Source: Meira nashicola
Taxonomy: Eukaryota > Basidiomycota > Exobasidiomycetes > Exobasidiales > Brachybasidiaceae
Assembly (NCBI GenBank): GCA_001600355.1
Contig: BCJU01000002.1
Location: 2,914,001-2,978,000 of the forward strand
Length of the DNA stretch: 64,000 nt
Reading direction: 5' to 3'
Shown here in pieces: positions 43,268 through 54,049 of this stretch (the stretch's first letter is position 1; the number at the start of each line of letters is the position of its first letter). A model generated the notes under the pieces. It did no database searches. It was not told the origin of the DNA and saw nothing but the letters and a program-made list of their open reading frames with translations. Both the position numbers and the translations under genes were made by a program.

Positions 43268-43863
43268 GATTGAAAAAAAAAATAATAAGGTGTAATGGTG
43301 CGTTTGTATGTAAACTTAATGCTGAAAGAAGGGGGGAAGAAAAAAAGACAAAACAAGTTAAAAAGGTCTTTTTGTAGACTTTTTTGCCAACAAAGCACAG
43401 CAATTCAAAAGGAGGAAGCCCATATTCACTCCTTTTTTCTTCATTTAGGGCGTAAAAGGGCTGTTAAATGATATAATTTTTTGGGGGTTTTGACATCAAA
43501 TTTAACGGTTTCCGCTTTCTTATTTTCGGCTTCCGTTATTTTGATATGAATGTATGCAAATAAGAAAAGGAGTGATTCACTCCGTCCTCACTCTTTCACT
43601 TCATTTCACCCTTTCTTCGATCGATCTTCGGCCGTTGTCACTCCTTATAAAGGTATTCCGCCCTAAATTCTTGCTCCTTTTTGCTCCTTATGAGAACGGC
43701 ATTCTATCAGAGTTTAAAGCAAGTTTGGCGTCGTAAAAAGACAAATCAAAATATAGGGCGCGCGCGGTCATACGAATGAATGAATGCACTGTGCATACAA
43801 TCGAGGCGCGAATCGAATTGCAAAGATGAAGTGATGACGTACATTGTTTAGAAGGAAGGAGTA
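43268..43863. promoter_or_regulatory. Intergenic region between CFEM 1 and CFEM 2
   Basis: About 600 nt with the CFEM 1 promoter. GTTTTGACATC and CTTTCTTATTTTCGGCTTCCG words occur near 43490-43530. No other gene is supported. Confidence 0.3.
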
Positions 43864-44716
43864 CTAATTAATAAAAGACGTTGTCAAGATGGTAAAGCAG
43901 GTTAGAGCGGCAAACGAAAGAAGTCTTTGATCCAAGTTAAGGTTTAATGATGCTTTGTTATAATACGTCACTGTAGGATGCGTTATAACAATAGGAGTAA
44001 CATCATTCGAAGTTTGAGGAACGCCAGCTGCTTTGCATAAATTAGTATATATCTCATGTCCTTGTTGCAATAACTTTGGATAGTTTGATAAACCTAAACA
44101 ATCTTTTGATTGAGAAGTTGCAGCGCAAGAGATTGTCTATCAAGTACGAAAAAGTCAGTATCACTTTTCAAATCATTGTTTGTTATGGTAATTCACTCAC
44201 AAGGTCAACGAATTTTGGCTTTTGACAATCACATTGAAAATTTGTCAAGCTCGAGCAGCTGCGGTTCGAAATAGAATTGGAAGTATCCTTTGCACATTTT
44301 GTAAAACATTTGGGTAAGCTAGAGATGATTTTGCCAATGTTGGCAGAGGTAGTAGCAACGGAAGTCGCACTAGTTGTAAAATTAAAATTTGTGAAATAGG
44401 AACCATTTGCCAATGCAGACGAATAAAGTAAAGCATCATCCAATTGCAAATTCGAAAAATTATTCTTGTCATTCGGGCTGTTCTGATTTTGTCCTTTAGT
44501 AGAAATTTTATTAGGAATCGGAGGAACGTTTGAAATAGGCGTAGGAGAAGCGTTTGTGGGATTAGTTTGTATAGTAGCCGGATTAGAAATAACAGGATTG
44601 GTAGAAGCAGATTGATTAGCGTCCCCAACAGAATTTTCAGCAGGTCCGCCTCCTGTTTGACAGGTGGAGGCGGTGATTGTGACCAAAATAATAAGAAAGA
44701 CATGAAGAAGCATCAT
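43864..44716 (-). CDS. CFEM-domain secreted protein 2, two exons
   Basis: Exons 44201..44716 and 43864..44136 (intron 64 nt, GTGAGT...TAG) give 262 residues. An ATG at 44773 also lies in frame, but an AT-rich TATA stretch (about 44786-44803) sits 70-90 nt before 44716, the spacing seen elsewhere, and MMLLHVFLIILVTITAS makes a better signal peptide. A long Asn/Pro/Thr/Ser spacer precedes the CFEM domain with eight cysteines (LPKCFTKC, RSC, QCDC, ISC, KDC, NLC). The expected haem-ligand Asp is Asn here (LTNFQCDC). A moderately hydrophobic C-terminus (LLSFAALTCFTILTTSFIN) suggests a GPI signal. Confidence 0.88.
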
Positions 44717-44968
44717 GGCGATAAACAAAGAAGTGAATGATAAAAAAACAATGATCAAAGATGAAAGTAACATTTCAATACCATCATATATATATTATAA
44801 ATATTGGCTTCGGATTGTGTTTGTCCGGTAATGGAATGTTACAATTTAATATAGATAAGGATATAGTCACATGACCCTATCTGTGCGCACGCGGGGAGAA
44901 AGGGGTGCATTCCGTCAATCAGGTGTTAAAATGTGATGATCATGAAGGAATGAGAAGATTATCATTAT

Positions 44969-45835
44969 TTATAACAATGTGAATGTACCAACAATAAAGA
45001 TTATGAAACCCAATAAAGGTGAATAAAAAGACCATTTCCTAACATTTGAATTAGCAAGTGTTTCTGTCACGGTTGGAGTACCTTGCATTGGAGCGCCTGC
45101 AGATTGACATAAACCTATAAATGTATCTTGACTCTTTTGCATTGCTACCGGATCTTGTGCAAGTCGTACGCAATTCTTTAAACCTGAAAAAGTTATACAT
45201 CTTATAGTCTAAAAGAAATGAAATAAAAGAGGAAGTAAGCTTCTATGTATATGATTTAACATCATTCCATCATCACTCACATTATTAAAGAATTTTGGCT
45301 GTGAACATATACAACCTATTTCAGTCAACTTTGAACAACCAATCATATATGAATTTGCAATAGTTGTAGCGCATGATTTATAACATTCCGGTAATGTATC
45401 CAGAACATCTTCAACGTTTACTGGACCGTTGTTTGAATTGTTTACTGGATGAATATCTGTTGATGTTTGTGGCGGTGGTTGTGATTGTGCATGGGCATGG
45501 GCGGCAGGGGTAGATTTTGTGGTTGTTGTTGTTTGTGTTGAAGAAGCGTCTTTCTTTTTTCCTTTATCTGATTTTGGTTGATTGTCATCATTATCATCAT
45601 CACCATCATTGCTACTAGTATCATCACTATTATCTCCTGAATCATCATTATCATCATCTTTATCTTGTCTCTTTTCTATCGTTATAAGAGTATTAGGTTG
45701 ACTTTGAATTGTACTTCTCATTGAAAGGCTAACATCTTGCAATTGTCTTTCATCCAAGATTGTCGAATATGTATGAACAATAGTCACCAAACCAACCAAA
45801 AAAATAAAACCGAAACAAGATCGTAAAAAGAGCAT
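44969..45835 (-). CDS. CFEM-domain GPI-type protein 3 with acidic spacer, two exons
   Basis: Exons 45281..45835 and 44969..45208 (intron 72 nt, GTGAGT...TTAG) give 264 residues. An in-frame ATG at 45931 is possible, but MLFLRSCFGFIFLVGLVTI (45835) is the likely signal peptide. A Kex2-like IEKR site is followed by an Asp/Asn-rich stretch, Lys and Thr runs, then the CFEM domain (LPECYKSC, IGC, GCIC, IRC, KNC, GLC, eight cysteines). The haem-ligand position is Glu (LTEIGCIC). The C-terminus ends in FYSPLLGFIIFIVGTFTLL, a GPI signal. The second exon is only evident after splicing. Confidence 0.88.
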
Positions 45836-45931
45836 ATTTGATGGTTGAACGAGATGAAGACTGACACACAGGCCAAAATAAAAAAATGACGCCAAATAGG
45901 TCTCCGAAGTCGGAGAAAAAAAATGACGCAT

Positions 45932-46151
45932 TGATTAAAAATAAAATTATATTCTGGTGGCGCAGCGCTTCATCTAGTTGTAATGTTATTTTAAGGAAAA
46001 GGAATGTTTAAATAACGGAGGCCGCTTTTTTCAACTTAACACCACCACCTGACCAAATTTGAATGATAAAATTAAGGAGTAAAATAGATTGTCAATATAA
46101 TTATCATGAAAGGGGGGTGTGTAAAAAGAATCATTACAGGAGAAAAAAGGA
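45932..46151. other. Gap between CFEM 3 and CFEM 4
   Basis: About 220 nt with an AT-rich TATAATTTTATT-like stretch on the minus strand near 45940-45950. Nothing else is seen. Confidence 0.3.
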
Positions 46152-46981
46152 TTACAAGAATACAGTAGCACATGTAAAAATAGCACTAAGAATAATCATG
46201 CCAACTGTCACGACATTTTGAGAGGAGGCTGCTGCATCATTCGTAATAGGCCAACGACTTCTACCTGAAGAAGATGAAAAAGTTGAATTAATGGATGTTG
46301 CTCCTCCTGATTGTGTATTATTTTGACAAAAGCTGGTAAATGCACTTTGACCTTGTTGAATTGAAAATTGATTTTGTGAACATTCTTTATCTAAAGAAGC
46401 ACAATTTACAACCTAGTTTAAACAAAACAAAAGTAAGTATGAAAACACACATTCAAATAGACTTTCAAAACTTGTTTACTCACCGAACTAATAAATTGTG
46501 GATTTGAGCATATACAATTGATATCCGTCAAACCTGAACAACCAACTGTAGTAGATGATTCTTGCGTACATTTCTTAAAACATTTTGGTAAACTATCAAC
46601 AAATAAACCAAAATTGGTAGCAGCAGAATTTACACTTCCAGTCACTGAATTCACTCCTCCAGCCACTGCACCAGCTGCACCTCCAACTGCACCAACAACA
46701 GCATTAGGACCACCACCACCACCTTGTTTATTTTGATTTGGTTGATTTTGAGGATTATTACCTGAAATATAACCTTGACCGCCATTTTGTGGATTAGTTT
46801 GACCGTTAACTTGCGGAGGTGGATATTGACCAGTTTGAATTGTTTGTCCAGATTGTACAGGTTGAACTGTTTGACCTGCTTGACCTGCTTGTTGATTTCC
46901 ACCACCACCACCGCCACAGCCTCCTTGTGCACTTACCATAGAAATGGTGGCTAAAGTGATAAAGAGGATATTAAGACGCAT
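46152..46981 (-). CDS. CFEM-domain GPI-type protein 4 with Gln/Gly-rich spacer, two exons
   Basis: Exons 46484..46981 and 46152..46412 (intron 71 nt, GTGAGT...CTAG) give 252 residues. A signal peptide (MRLNILFITLATISMVSA) is followed by a Cys-Gly run and a Gln/Gly/Pro/Asn-rich spacer with imperfect GQxxQxGQ repeats and a Gly/Ala/Val stretch. The CFEM domain then follows (LPKCFKKC, VGC, NCIC, VNC, KEC, SFC, eight cysteines) with Asp at the haem-ligand position (LTDINCIC). A Ser-rich stem and a hydrophobic end (VTVGMIILSAIFTCATVFL) suggest GPI anchoring. Signal peptide and CFEM core are closest to member 1. Confidence 0.9.
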
Positions 46982-47427
46982 TCTTGGTAATGAGTTGATA
47001 TAAATAGATTAATGATGGTTGCAAAGTCATGCAAAATATTTCATTGAATCGCTCTTTAAATAGTTTTCAAAAGTAAAACCTAACCGGAATCATAATTTAA
47101 ACTCATGTTAACAACACTTGCTGATCATCACTATATCTTACCTTCCTTGGCAATACGATTGCCAAGAATTCTACCATCCAATGGCAGTGCACATCCTATT
47201 TTCTTGGAATATGGATCCGTCGTCGGAAAGCCGTTTATGGCGTTAAAGAGTACCGGTGAAAGAATGAGTAAGGAATCTTAATTGCGGCGTGAGTATGTTT
47301 ATGTTTAAAAAGAAGCCGATTTAAACACCTTAACTTTTCGGTTAAACACAGCCCGAGATACAGCATCATATAATATACTCGCGCGTAGGTACCGTTGTCA
47401 TTATTCATTTGTCATTATAAATTCAAA
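46982..47427. promoter_or_regulatory. Intergenic region upstream of CFEM 4
   Basis: About 445 nt between CFEM 4 and the 3' end of ILV3. GGCAATACGATTGCCAA near 47150 is a short palindrome-like word. No gene is supported. Confidence 0.3.
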
Positions 47428-49287
47428 TCAAAAAAGATCAGTTACTGCACCTTGAGATGCATCTCTTACCAACATTGCATACTTCGCTAAAACACCTCGT
47501 TTTACACGTAAATTTGCACTTGCAGAGGGTACGTGTGGATTTTTTAAATCTTTTGCTTGTTGATCACGTTCAACGTTCATCTTTGATTGCCATTCTGATT
47601 TACGTTTAACAAATTCTGTTTGATCGATATGAATGTTTATCTCACGTGAAGATGCATCAATCGTTATCTTATCTCCATCTTTTACTAATGCAATAGGTCC
47701 ACCTTCTAATGCTTCAGGAACAACATGTCCCGTGCAAAAACCGTGTGAAGCGCCTGAAAATCTTCCATCGGTGATCAAAGCAGTACTCTTTCCCAAACCT
47801 GCACCCATCACAGCAGCTGTTGGGGCTAACATCTCTGGCATACCAGGCGCACCCTTTGGTCCAACGTATCGAATTATGATCACACTTCCATGTGTGACTC
47901 GTCCGCTTTGAATGGCTTCCAATACGCCCGCTTCTTGATCGAAACAAACAGCTTTTCCATCAAAATATAAGCCTTCTTTTCCTGTTAATTTTGAAACAGC
48001 TCCACCAGGACAAAGGTTTCCACGCATGATGGTTATATGACCTGTTGGTTTAAGAGGCTTTTCCAAAGGAGCGATAATATCTTGTCCATCAAATTTAATC
48101 GGTTCAATATCTTTCAAACTTTCACCAAGTGTTTGTCCTGTACATGTCATAACGTCCAAATGTAACATATTATTGTTTGCCAAATATTTAATCACAGGTA
48201 AAAGACCACCTGCATTGAACAAATCTTCCATCAAATATTTTCCCGAAGGTTTCATATTGGCCAAAAATGGTGTCTTGTCTGCAATCCTTTGAAAATCATC
48301 AATGGTCAAATCTACATCTCCGCATCGAGCGATTGCAATAAGATGTAAAACTGCATTCGTTGAACCTCCTAAAGCATTAATTAATACGATTGCATTTTCG
48401 AATGCTTTCTTTGTTAAAATGTCCCTAGGTTTGATATCAAGTTCTAACATTTTTCGAATTGCAGCTCCGACTCGCAGACATTCTTGATGTTTATTTGCAT
48501 GAACGGCAGGCGTTGAAGCTGTTCCTGGTAAACACATTCCCGTAACTTCCAAAAAGGATGCCATCGTATTTGCCGTATACATTCCACCACAAGCACCCGG
48601 TCCAGGACATGCTTTTCGAACGATCTCTAAACGTTCTTCATTGGTAATCTTTCCGGTAATGTATGCACCTGCAGCTTCAAATGTATCACTAATATTTGCT
48701 TTATCTCCTTTCTTCTTTCCTATACTTTCAATATCCCTTGAAAGATAACCTGGCAAAATTGTACCGCCCCAAACCATAATCGTTGGTCTATTATGTCTCA
48801 TTGCTGCCATCAGTGCACCAGGTGGATTTTTATCACAACCAACTATGCTAACGTTTGCATCATAACATTGACCTACCATAACCGATTCAATACTATCAGC
48901 GATCAAATCACGAGAAGGTAAAGAGAAACGCATTCCTTGACTGCCCATAGTGATTCCATCAGAAATGCCGATCGTATTAAATTGTAAACCGATCAAACCT
49001 GCATTTTGACAACCTTGTTTTACCAATTTACCGAATTCTAATAAATGCATATTACATGGATTTCCTTCCCACCAAACACTTGAAATGCCAATTTGTGGTT
49101 TATTCAAATCTTCGATTGAAAGGCCAGCTGCATACAACATTGCTTGAGCTGCTCCTTTTTCTGCTCCTTGTGTTACTTCGCATGAATATTTGTTCAAAAT
49201 GATTCCTTCTTTTGAACCATTTTCTCGAGCAGGCATAGGGTGTAAAGCCACCTCACCTTGTTTTTGAACTACGTTTGCTTTCTCCAT
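47428..49287 (-). CDS. ILV3: Dihydroxyacid dehydratase
   Basis: The start is placed at ATG 49287, 619 residues. The longer frame starts at GTG. The three Fe-S/metal cysteine regions are present: [23 protein letters not shown] and [45 protein letters not shown] and [20 protein letters not shown] are diagnostic of IlvD/Ilv3. The enzyme converts dihydroxyisovalerate and its homologue to keto acids in valine and isoleucine synthesis, in mitochondria in fungi. A classical leader is weak in the ATG-started form; the upstream in-frame codons ([12 protein letters not shown]) are more leader-like, so an alternative start is possible. It is divergent from NTH1. Confidence 0.95.
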   Translation of the reverse strand: MEKANVVQKQGEVALHPMPARENGSKEGIILNKYSCEVTQGAEKGAAQAMLYAAGLSIEDLNKPQIGISSVWWEGNPCNMHLLEFGKLVKQGCQNAGLIGLQFNTIGISDGITMGSQGMRFSLPSRDLIADSIESVMVGQCYDANVSIVGCDKNPPGALMAAMRHNRPTIMVWGGTILPGYLSRDIESIGKKKGDKANISDTFEAAGAYITGKITNEERLEIVRKACPGPGACGGMYTANTMASFLEVTGMCLPGTASTPAVHANKHQECLRVGAAIRKMLELDIKPRDILTKKAFENAIVLINALGGSTNAVLHLIAIARCGDVDLTIDDFQRIADKTPFLANMKPSGKYLMEDLFNAGGLLPVIKYLANNNMLHLDVMTCTGQTLGESLKDIEPIKFDGQDIIAPLEKPLKPTGHITIMRGNLCPGGAVSKLTGKEGLYFDGKAVCFDQEAGVLEAIQSGRVTHGSVIIIRYVGPKGAPGMPEMLAPTAAVMGAGLGKSTALITDGRFSGASHGFCTGHVVPEALEGGPIALVKDGDKITIDASSREINIHIDQTEFVKRKSEWQSKMNVERDQQAKDLKNPHVPSASANLRVKRGVLAKYAMLVRDASQGAVTDLF

Positions 49288-49559
49288 ATTGTGTAAATGT
49301 GATGATGGTGTTCGTAAAACAAAGGCGGGCTTCTGACCCACTCATTTCTCTTGCATTTCTAATCCGGGGGAAAATTCCCCCACGCTGAACAAACACACAT
49401 GCATGAATTCACAGCGGCGTTTTTCGGCCAATCATGCGAACAAAGCTAAAGAAAGTTGCGTATAGTCTACATATGACTAATAGCATATATCCGTGCATAA
49501 AGAAACGACCAAGCTTGAATATAAACCTCCATATCTATATGATTTCAAGGATATTGAAA

Positions 49560-50933
49560 ATGACTATACGAACTTCAAGCAGATCAATCACATCCACTGC
49601 TGCTGCTTCTTCATCAAAGCGTACCCTTGTTCAACCACAATCAGAGAATGACTCAGCTACTAAAGACACTGAAAATTCCACAATCACAAGTCGTTCAAAG
49701 AGAGCCAGATATGTTCCTCCAGCATTAAATGCAGAAAATGCACCTGTAGCTGTCAAATTGGAACAACAAGAGGAAAGCATCGTACAACCCGAATTATCTA
49801 CTCCCCTCCGATATTCATTGCGAAGGAAGGTAAGCGGAAATGGAATTGTAAAGTCAGAATCAGATGAAATACTTCCAATGTTCAAGATGGAAGATGGTGA
49901 AGAAGAGATTGAAAGTTCTATTTCTACACCCAAAAAGAAAGGTGCTAAAGTGAAAAAAGAAGCAGCAGATCCGTTTGCAGTATCACCGAGAAAGACGAGC
50001 GTGAAACCGATCAAGTTAGACTTAGAAGAACACGAAGTAAAACCTGCACCAAAACGATGGAAAGAACAATTAGAAATTTTAACAAAACAAAGAAAGCGAA
50101 TCATTGCACCTGTAGATACTTTAGGATGTGAAGAAAATGGAAGGGATGAAAAGAGAAAAGATTTAAGGGAAATGGTGGAATCACCTGAAGAATCTGCAAA
50201 GAGAGCACGTTTTACCACCCTTGTCAGTCTAATGTTAAGCTCACAAACGAAGGATCCCGTCACAGCAGAAGCTGTCCATAATCTGCAGAGGAATTTACCA
50301 AACGGGTTATGTTTAGACAGTATCCTCAATGCAACACAAGATCAAATCTCTAGCAATATAAACAAAGTTGGATTTTGGAGAAGAAAGACTGGATACATTC
50401 AAAGCGCTGCAAGGATATTAAGGGATGACTTTGAAGGAGATATTCCGAAAACGATTGATGAATTATGTTCATTACCGGGTGTAGGTCCAAAGATGGGATT
50501 CTTGGCTTTACAGAGTGCATGGAATATCAATGTGGGAATTGGAGTTGACGTACATGTGCATAGAGTGTCAAATAGACTGAAATGGGTAAAGTCTAATGAT
50601 CCAGAAGGAACACGGTTGCAATTACAAAGTTGGTTACCTAAAGACTTACATCGTACTATAAATAAAACATTGGTAGGATTCGGTCAAGTGATTTGTCAAC
50701 CTGTTGGACCACGTTGTGATTTATGTGCTTTAGGTGCAGCAAAGCTTTGCCCTTCGTACAGAAAAGTTGATCCAAAATCGATTGCTTCTCGTGTAAAAGT
50801 TGAACTTCTACCTGAAGAAGATGAAGAGGCAAATGAACTCGAAGTAGATGCCACTGATGCAGTCAAGCTAGAAGGACCAGAAGGCAGTGGTACTTTATTG
50901 GTGAAACAAGAAGATGAACGTCTTGATTGGTAA
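49560..50933 (+). CDS. NTH1: Endonuclease III homologue (DNA glycosylase/AP lyase)
   Basis: The HhH-GPD core spans about residues 205-420: FTTLVSLMLSSQTKDPVTAEA, the helix-hairpin-helix LPGVGPKMGFLAL with the catalytic Lys, and GVDVHVHRVSNRLKW with the catalytic Asp. A four-cysteine Fe-S loop follows (CQPVGPRCDLCALGAAKLC). The spacing is C-x6-C-x2-C-x7-C rather than the usual x5 at the end. Nth1 removes oxidised pyrimidines in nucleus and mitochondria. I start at ATG 49560 (context AAAATGA; MTIRTSSRSITSTAAASS is leader-like). In-frame ATGs at 49434, 49473 and 49539 are alternatives and may give different targeting. The N-terminal 180 residues are disordered. Confidence 0.9.
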   Translation: MTIRTSSRSITSTAAASSSKRTLVQPQSENDSATKDTENSTITSRSKRARYVPPALNAENAPVAVKLEQQEESIVQPELSTPLRYSLRRKVSGNGIVKSESDEILPMFKMEDGEEEIESSISTPKKKGAKVKKEAADPFAVSPRKTSVKPIKLDLEEHEVKPAPKRWKEQLEILTKQRKRIIAPVDTLGCEENGRDEKRKDLREMVESPEESAKRARFTTLVSLMLSSQTKDPVTAEAVHNLQRNLPNGLCLDSILNATQDQISSNINKVGFWRRKTGYIQSAARILRDDFEGDIPKTIDELCSLPGVGPKMGFLALQSAWNINVGIGVDVHVHRVSNRLKWVKSNDPEGTRLQLQSWLPKDLHRTINKTLVGFGQVICQPVGPRCDLCALGAAKLCPSYRKVDPKSIASRVKVELLPEEDEEANELEVDATDAVKLEGPEGSGTLLVKQEDERLDW

Positions 50934-51232
50934 TTTTTATGATTCACTCTGTATTTCTAATTACGCATTTATTCGCTCCCGCACCTACTTTTGTTCTCTG
51001 TGTTTTATTAGTCTATGCTTGAGAAGTTCCCGAAAAATAGCCCGCGGCAGGAGCGAAGAAAAAAGAAAACACTGTCAGAATGCTGCGTGCACTTTATGCC
51101 AGATTAACTAACCGAGATTTTAGGCAGAGTCACAAGATTTAATTTTTCGTGCATTGATTGATACATAGTCAAGGTCATAGAATTGTCATCCATCTTTGTC
51201 TTGAAATATAAGCAAACAAGTTTTCGTTGGGA
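50934..51232. promoter_or_regulatory. Intergenic region NTH1 / PurU-type gene
   Basis: About 300 nt between two same-strand genes. No TATA box or RNA gene is seen. Confidence 0.3.
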
Positions 51233-52345
51233 ATGGCAACTTGCCTATTACGATCAACATTAGCACAACGCTCTTCTATCTATTCAAGATCTTGCTTCAG
51301 ACAAGTTGCCATCAACACTTCATTAAGACCGACAACACAAATACACAAGCAAATTGCCGTATCATCTCGACACTTTCAATCATCTTCTCGTCAATTTTTA
51401 CGCTCTCTATCACAACTAGAAAGTATGAGTGAAGCACAAAACTCACAAACTGTTGGTCAAGAGGCAGAAGTGGCTGATAACACATCCAGCTTCATTTTAA
51501 CATTATCATGTCCTGATCGTAAAGGAATCGTACATGCAGTTACAGGCTTCTTAGCACAACGTGGATTAAATATTCGTGATAGCGCTCAATTTGGAGATCC
51601 AATAACGAAAAGATTCTTTATGCGTGTTCATGCAGAAAGTGATACTCCATTCACATTCTCACAATCTTCACTTAAAGCAGAATTTGAACAACAAACTGGA
51701 ATTCATTCGTTAGATTTCGAATTTCATAATGCAAACGAAAGACCAAGAACACTTATTATGGTTAGCAAGATCGGTCATTGTTTGAACGATTTATTGTTCC
51801 GTGTCAGTAGTGGTTCTTTGGCAATCGACGTCCCAGTCATCGTTTCGAATCACGCAGATTATGAAGCATTAGCAGCAGCTCATAAAATACCTTTTGTTCA
51901 TTTACCAATCGATACAAAAGCCGGAAAAACAAAAGAATGGCAAGAGAGTGAAATTTTGAAATTATGCGCTCAATACAAGATCGATTTGGTTGTCTTGGCA
52001 AGATATATGCAAATTTTGTCGCCTAAATTATGCGAAGTCATGTCTGGCAGAATCATTAACATCCATCATTCCTTCTTACCTTCATTCAAGGGTGCTAGAC
52101 CATACCATCAAGCATACGAACGTGGTATCAAGCTAATCGGTGCAACTGCACATTACGTGACCGCTGATTTGGATGAAGGACCGATCATTGAACAAGACGT
52201 TGAACGTGTCAATCATTCTCTTCCTCCTTTGGAATTAACAAAAGCAGGTGCTGATATTGAAGCTCGTGTTTTGGCTCGTGCCGTTCGTTGGCATTCAGAA
52301 CGACGTGTGATCCTAAACGGTGCAAAGACTGTAGTATTCAACTAG
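51233..52345 (+). CDS. Formyltetrahydrofolate deformylase (PurU type), probably mitochondrial
   Basis: The start is moved from a TTG to ATG 51233, giving 370 residues. Residues 1-65 are Arg/Ser-rich without acids (LRSTLAQRSSIYSRSCFRQ), a typical mitochondrial leader. An ACT domain follows (FILTLSCPDRKGIVHAVTGFL). The formyltransferase-type domain starts at ERPRTLIMVSKIGHCLNDLL and holds the catalytic triad: Asn and His in INIHHSFLPSFKGA, Asp in TADLDEGPIIEQDV. PurU hydrolyses 10-formyl-THF to formate and THF. It is common in bacteria and plant mitochondria and less often noted in fungi. GART/PurN is excluded by the N-terminal ACT domain. Confidence 0.92.
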   Translation: MATCLLRSTLAQRSSIYSRSCFRQVAINTSLRPTTQIHKQIAVSSRHFQSSSRQFLRSLSQLESMSEAQNSQTVGQEAEVADNTSSFILTLSCPDRKGIVHAVTGFLAQRGLNIRDSAQFGDPITKRFFMRVHAESDTPFTFSQSSLKAEFEQQTGIHSLDFEFHNANERPRTLIMVSKIGHCLNDLLFRVSSGSLAIDVPVIVSNHADYEALAAAHKIPFVHLPIDTKAGKTKEWQESEILKLCAQYKIDLVVLARYMQILSPKLCEVMSGRIINIHHSFLPSFKGARPYHQAYERGIKLIGATAHYVTADLDEGPIIEQDVERVNHSLPPLELTKAGADIEARVLARAVRWHSERRVILNGAKTVVFN

Positions 52346-52457
52346 AAATTCTCAAAATGTACTCTTATAAAAATGCCTTGCAATCATTTCATTATCCATA
52401 CAAATGACCGTGCGATGCGGGGTATAAAGGCGTGTTTAGACATGCAGTTGAAGTTAT

Positions 52458-53301
52458 TCAATGTGAACCAAAGATTGCAGCAAGAACGAAGATGAGTACC
52501 TATGATTGTAGAGAAGAATTAAATTAATTGGCCGAACAATGAAATCCATCAAAATAAACTTCAACACTTACCACAACACAAAACACTGCCATTCCGGTAA
52601 CCTTTGCATTTTTGTACCACATTTGTCTCCGCAATCCAACTGCTCTTCTCCTGAAAGCCATACTTTGATTTGCTGCTTGATCGGTACGATTCATTAAAAG
52701 GTCTAAACGTTCACCACGATTTAGAATTTGTTCAACATTTTGCGTCATAATATCTTTTACTCCTGCTAATTCTGCTTGTGCAGCTTTGACAGGATCACTT
52801 TGTGGTTGTGTGTTGAAATGATGTAAGGTGGACGATAAAGTAGATGTGAATGAAGTGAAGTCGGCCGGTTGAGGATCTTCGAGTAAAGTGGCATCGAATG
52901 TACTTGTAAACTGTGGGGAGAGTTCTTTGTTAGCTCTTTAAATAAAATATCAATATGCTACTCTTCATCCACTCACCTTCTTCTGGACTTCTGACAAAAA
53001 TGCAAACGGTAATCGTCTTCCCATCTCTCCATCTGCTGTACATAGGTATACAATTCCATTCTCTTGAACGTAATGGAACAACCAATTCTCATAAGAATAA
53101 CTCAATCTTGTTGCATTAGGAGGAATTCTAGTAAGCACTGTCTCTGCAGCGGTCTTATAAAAGGTAACAGAAGAGAATTGTCAGCCGCAACTTATGGTGA
53201 AGAATGCCTCACATTCTACCTACCAAAAATCGAACATGTTGTTCATCATGTGTCTCGCTGAGAATTGTAGATCCGCTTGCGACAAGGGCTAGAACGATCA
53301 T
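52458..53301 (-). CDS. VAMP7-like longin R-SNARE, four exons
   Basis: Coding-order exons 53224..53301, 52977..53153, 52572..52910, 52458..52499 give 211 residues. The introns are 70, 66 and 72 nt (donors GTAGGT, GTGAGT, GTAAGT). The product has a longin domain (MIVLALVASGSTIL, LTRIPPNATRLSYSYENWLFHYV, GIVYLCTADGE), an R-SNARE motif with the zero-layer Arg (VEQILNRGERLDLLMNRTDQ) and a C-terminal membrane anchor that forms only after the last splice (MAVFCVVVLIFVLAAIFG). VAMP7/Nyv1-type SNAREs drive fusion with vacuole/endosome. The last exon is 14 codons. The first junction is the least certain. Confidence 0.9.
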
Positions 53302-54049
53302 GATGAATGGCTTCAGACGGTAGTGATGGTTGTCGTCTATAATTTCAAATCCAGGGGCTCAGCTGAACCCGAACAGTTAAATTCTTATACTGGCAGCCTG
53401 TGAGATGTGGAGAGAAATCAATAGTCTAGTGTGTATAGCGCTGGGCCGCGCCGTCGCTTGCCCAGCTTCTAGAACTTATTCGTTAGGCCTTGGATCCAAA
53501 TTGCCGCACGCTTGCACGCAGCACATTTTCAAAAAGAGGCTATCAGAAAAGAAGAAAAAATTTCTAACTCAAAGCGAGCGCTTGGCGCAGATCATCTTCC
53601 TTCCCTCCCGTCATGTCGATGTGTTTAATGTGAGTATCTGATCATCTTACCTTTTGTTTTGCACATTGCAAATGTCCACTTCTTCGACTTGTCTCGTTCA
53701 GTTCTTTGCATTCGATCATTGTTTGAAGGATTAAAAAAGGTTTCAACGCTTGATAACAAATATGAAAGCGTACACATTTATAATATCTGAATCACCTGAC
53801 AAACTTTGATCGAAAGCAAGGCTGTTGTACAAGAACTGAAGAGTGGAAATGACAAAACAAAAAGAAAGATCAATCAATTACTGACTTTCTTCCTCTTCTT
53901 CTGTGTTAACGTTTTAGGTATTATCTTAATCAGCAGAGATGTTAAAAAAGAATGTGATTATATAATGTATCAATATTTATTTGACAATCTTGTGAGTGAA
54001 AAACAGGTATGGTAATGAAGTACAGGAAAAAGAGTAAGTTTGAATCACA
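53302..54049. other. Intergenic region without a supported gene
   Basis: About 750 nt. A frame at 53806-54015 begins with TTG and contains a hydrophobic stretch, but I could not find a consistent start exon. GCGCTGGGCCGCGCCGTCGC near 53440 is GC-rich. No tRNA is seen. Confidence 0.35.

Noticed and set aside
49434..49559. N-terminal extension of NTH1 from ATG 49434
   Set aside because: Composition is not protein-like compared with the leader at 49539-49560. It is kept as an alternative only.
53405..54015. Possible small spliced gene between the VAMP7-like gene and the 7TM gene
   Set aside because: A stretch reading RSLFEGLKKVSTLDNKYES looked coding, but no donor/acceptor pair joined it in frame to an ATG exon or to the downstream hydrophobic frame.
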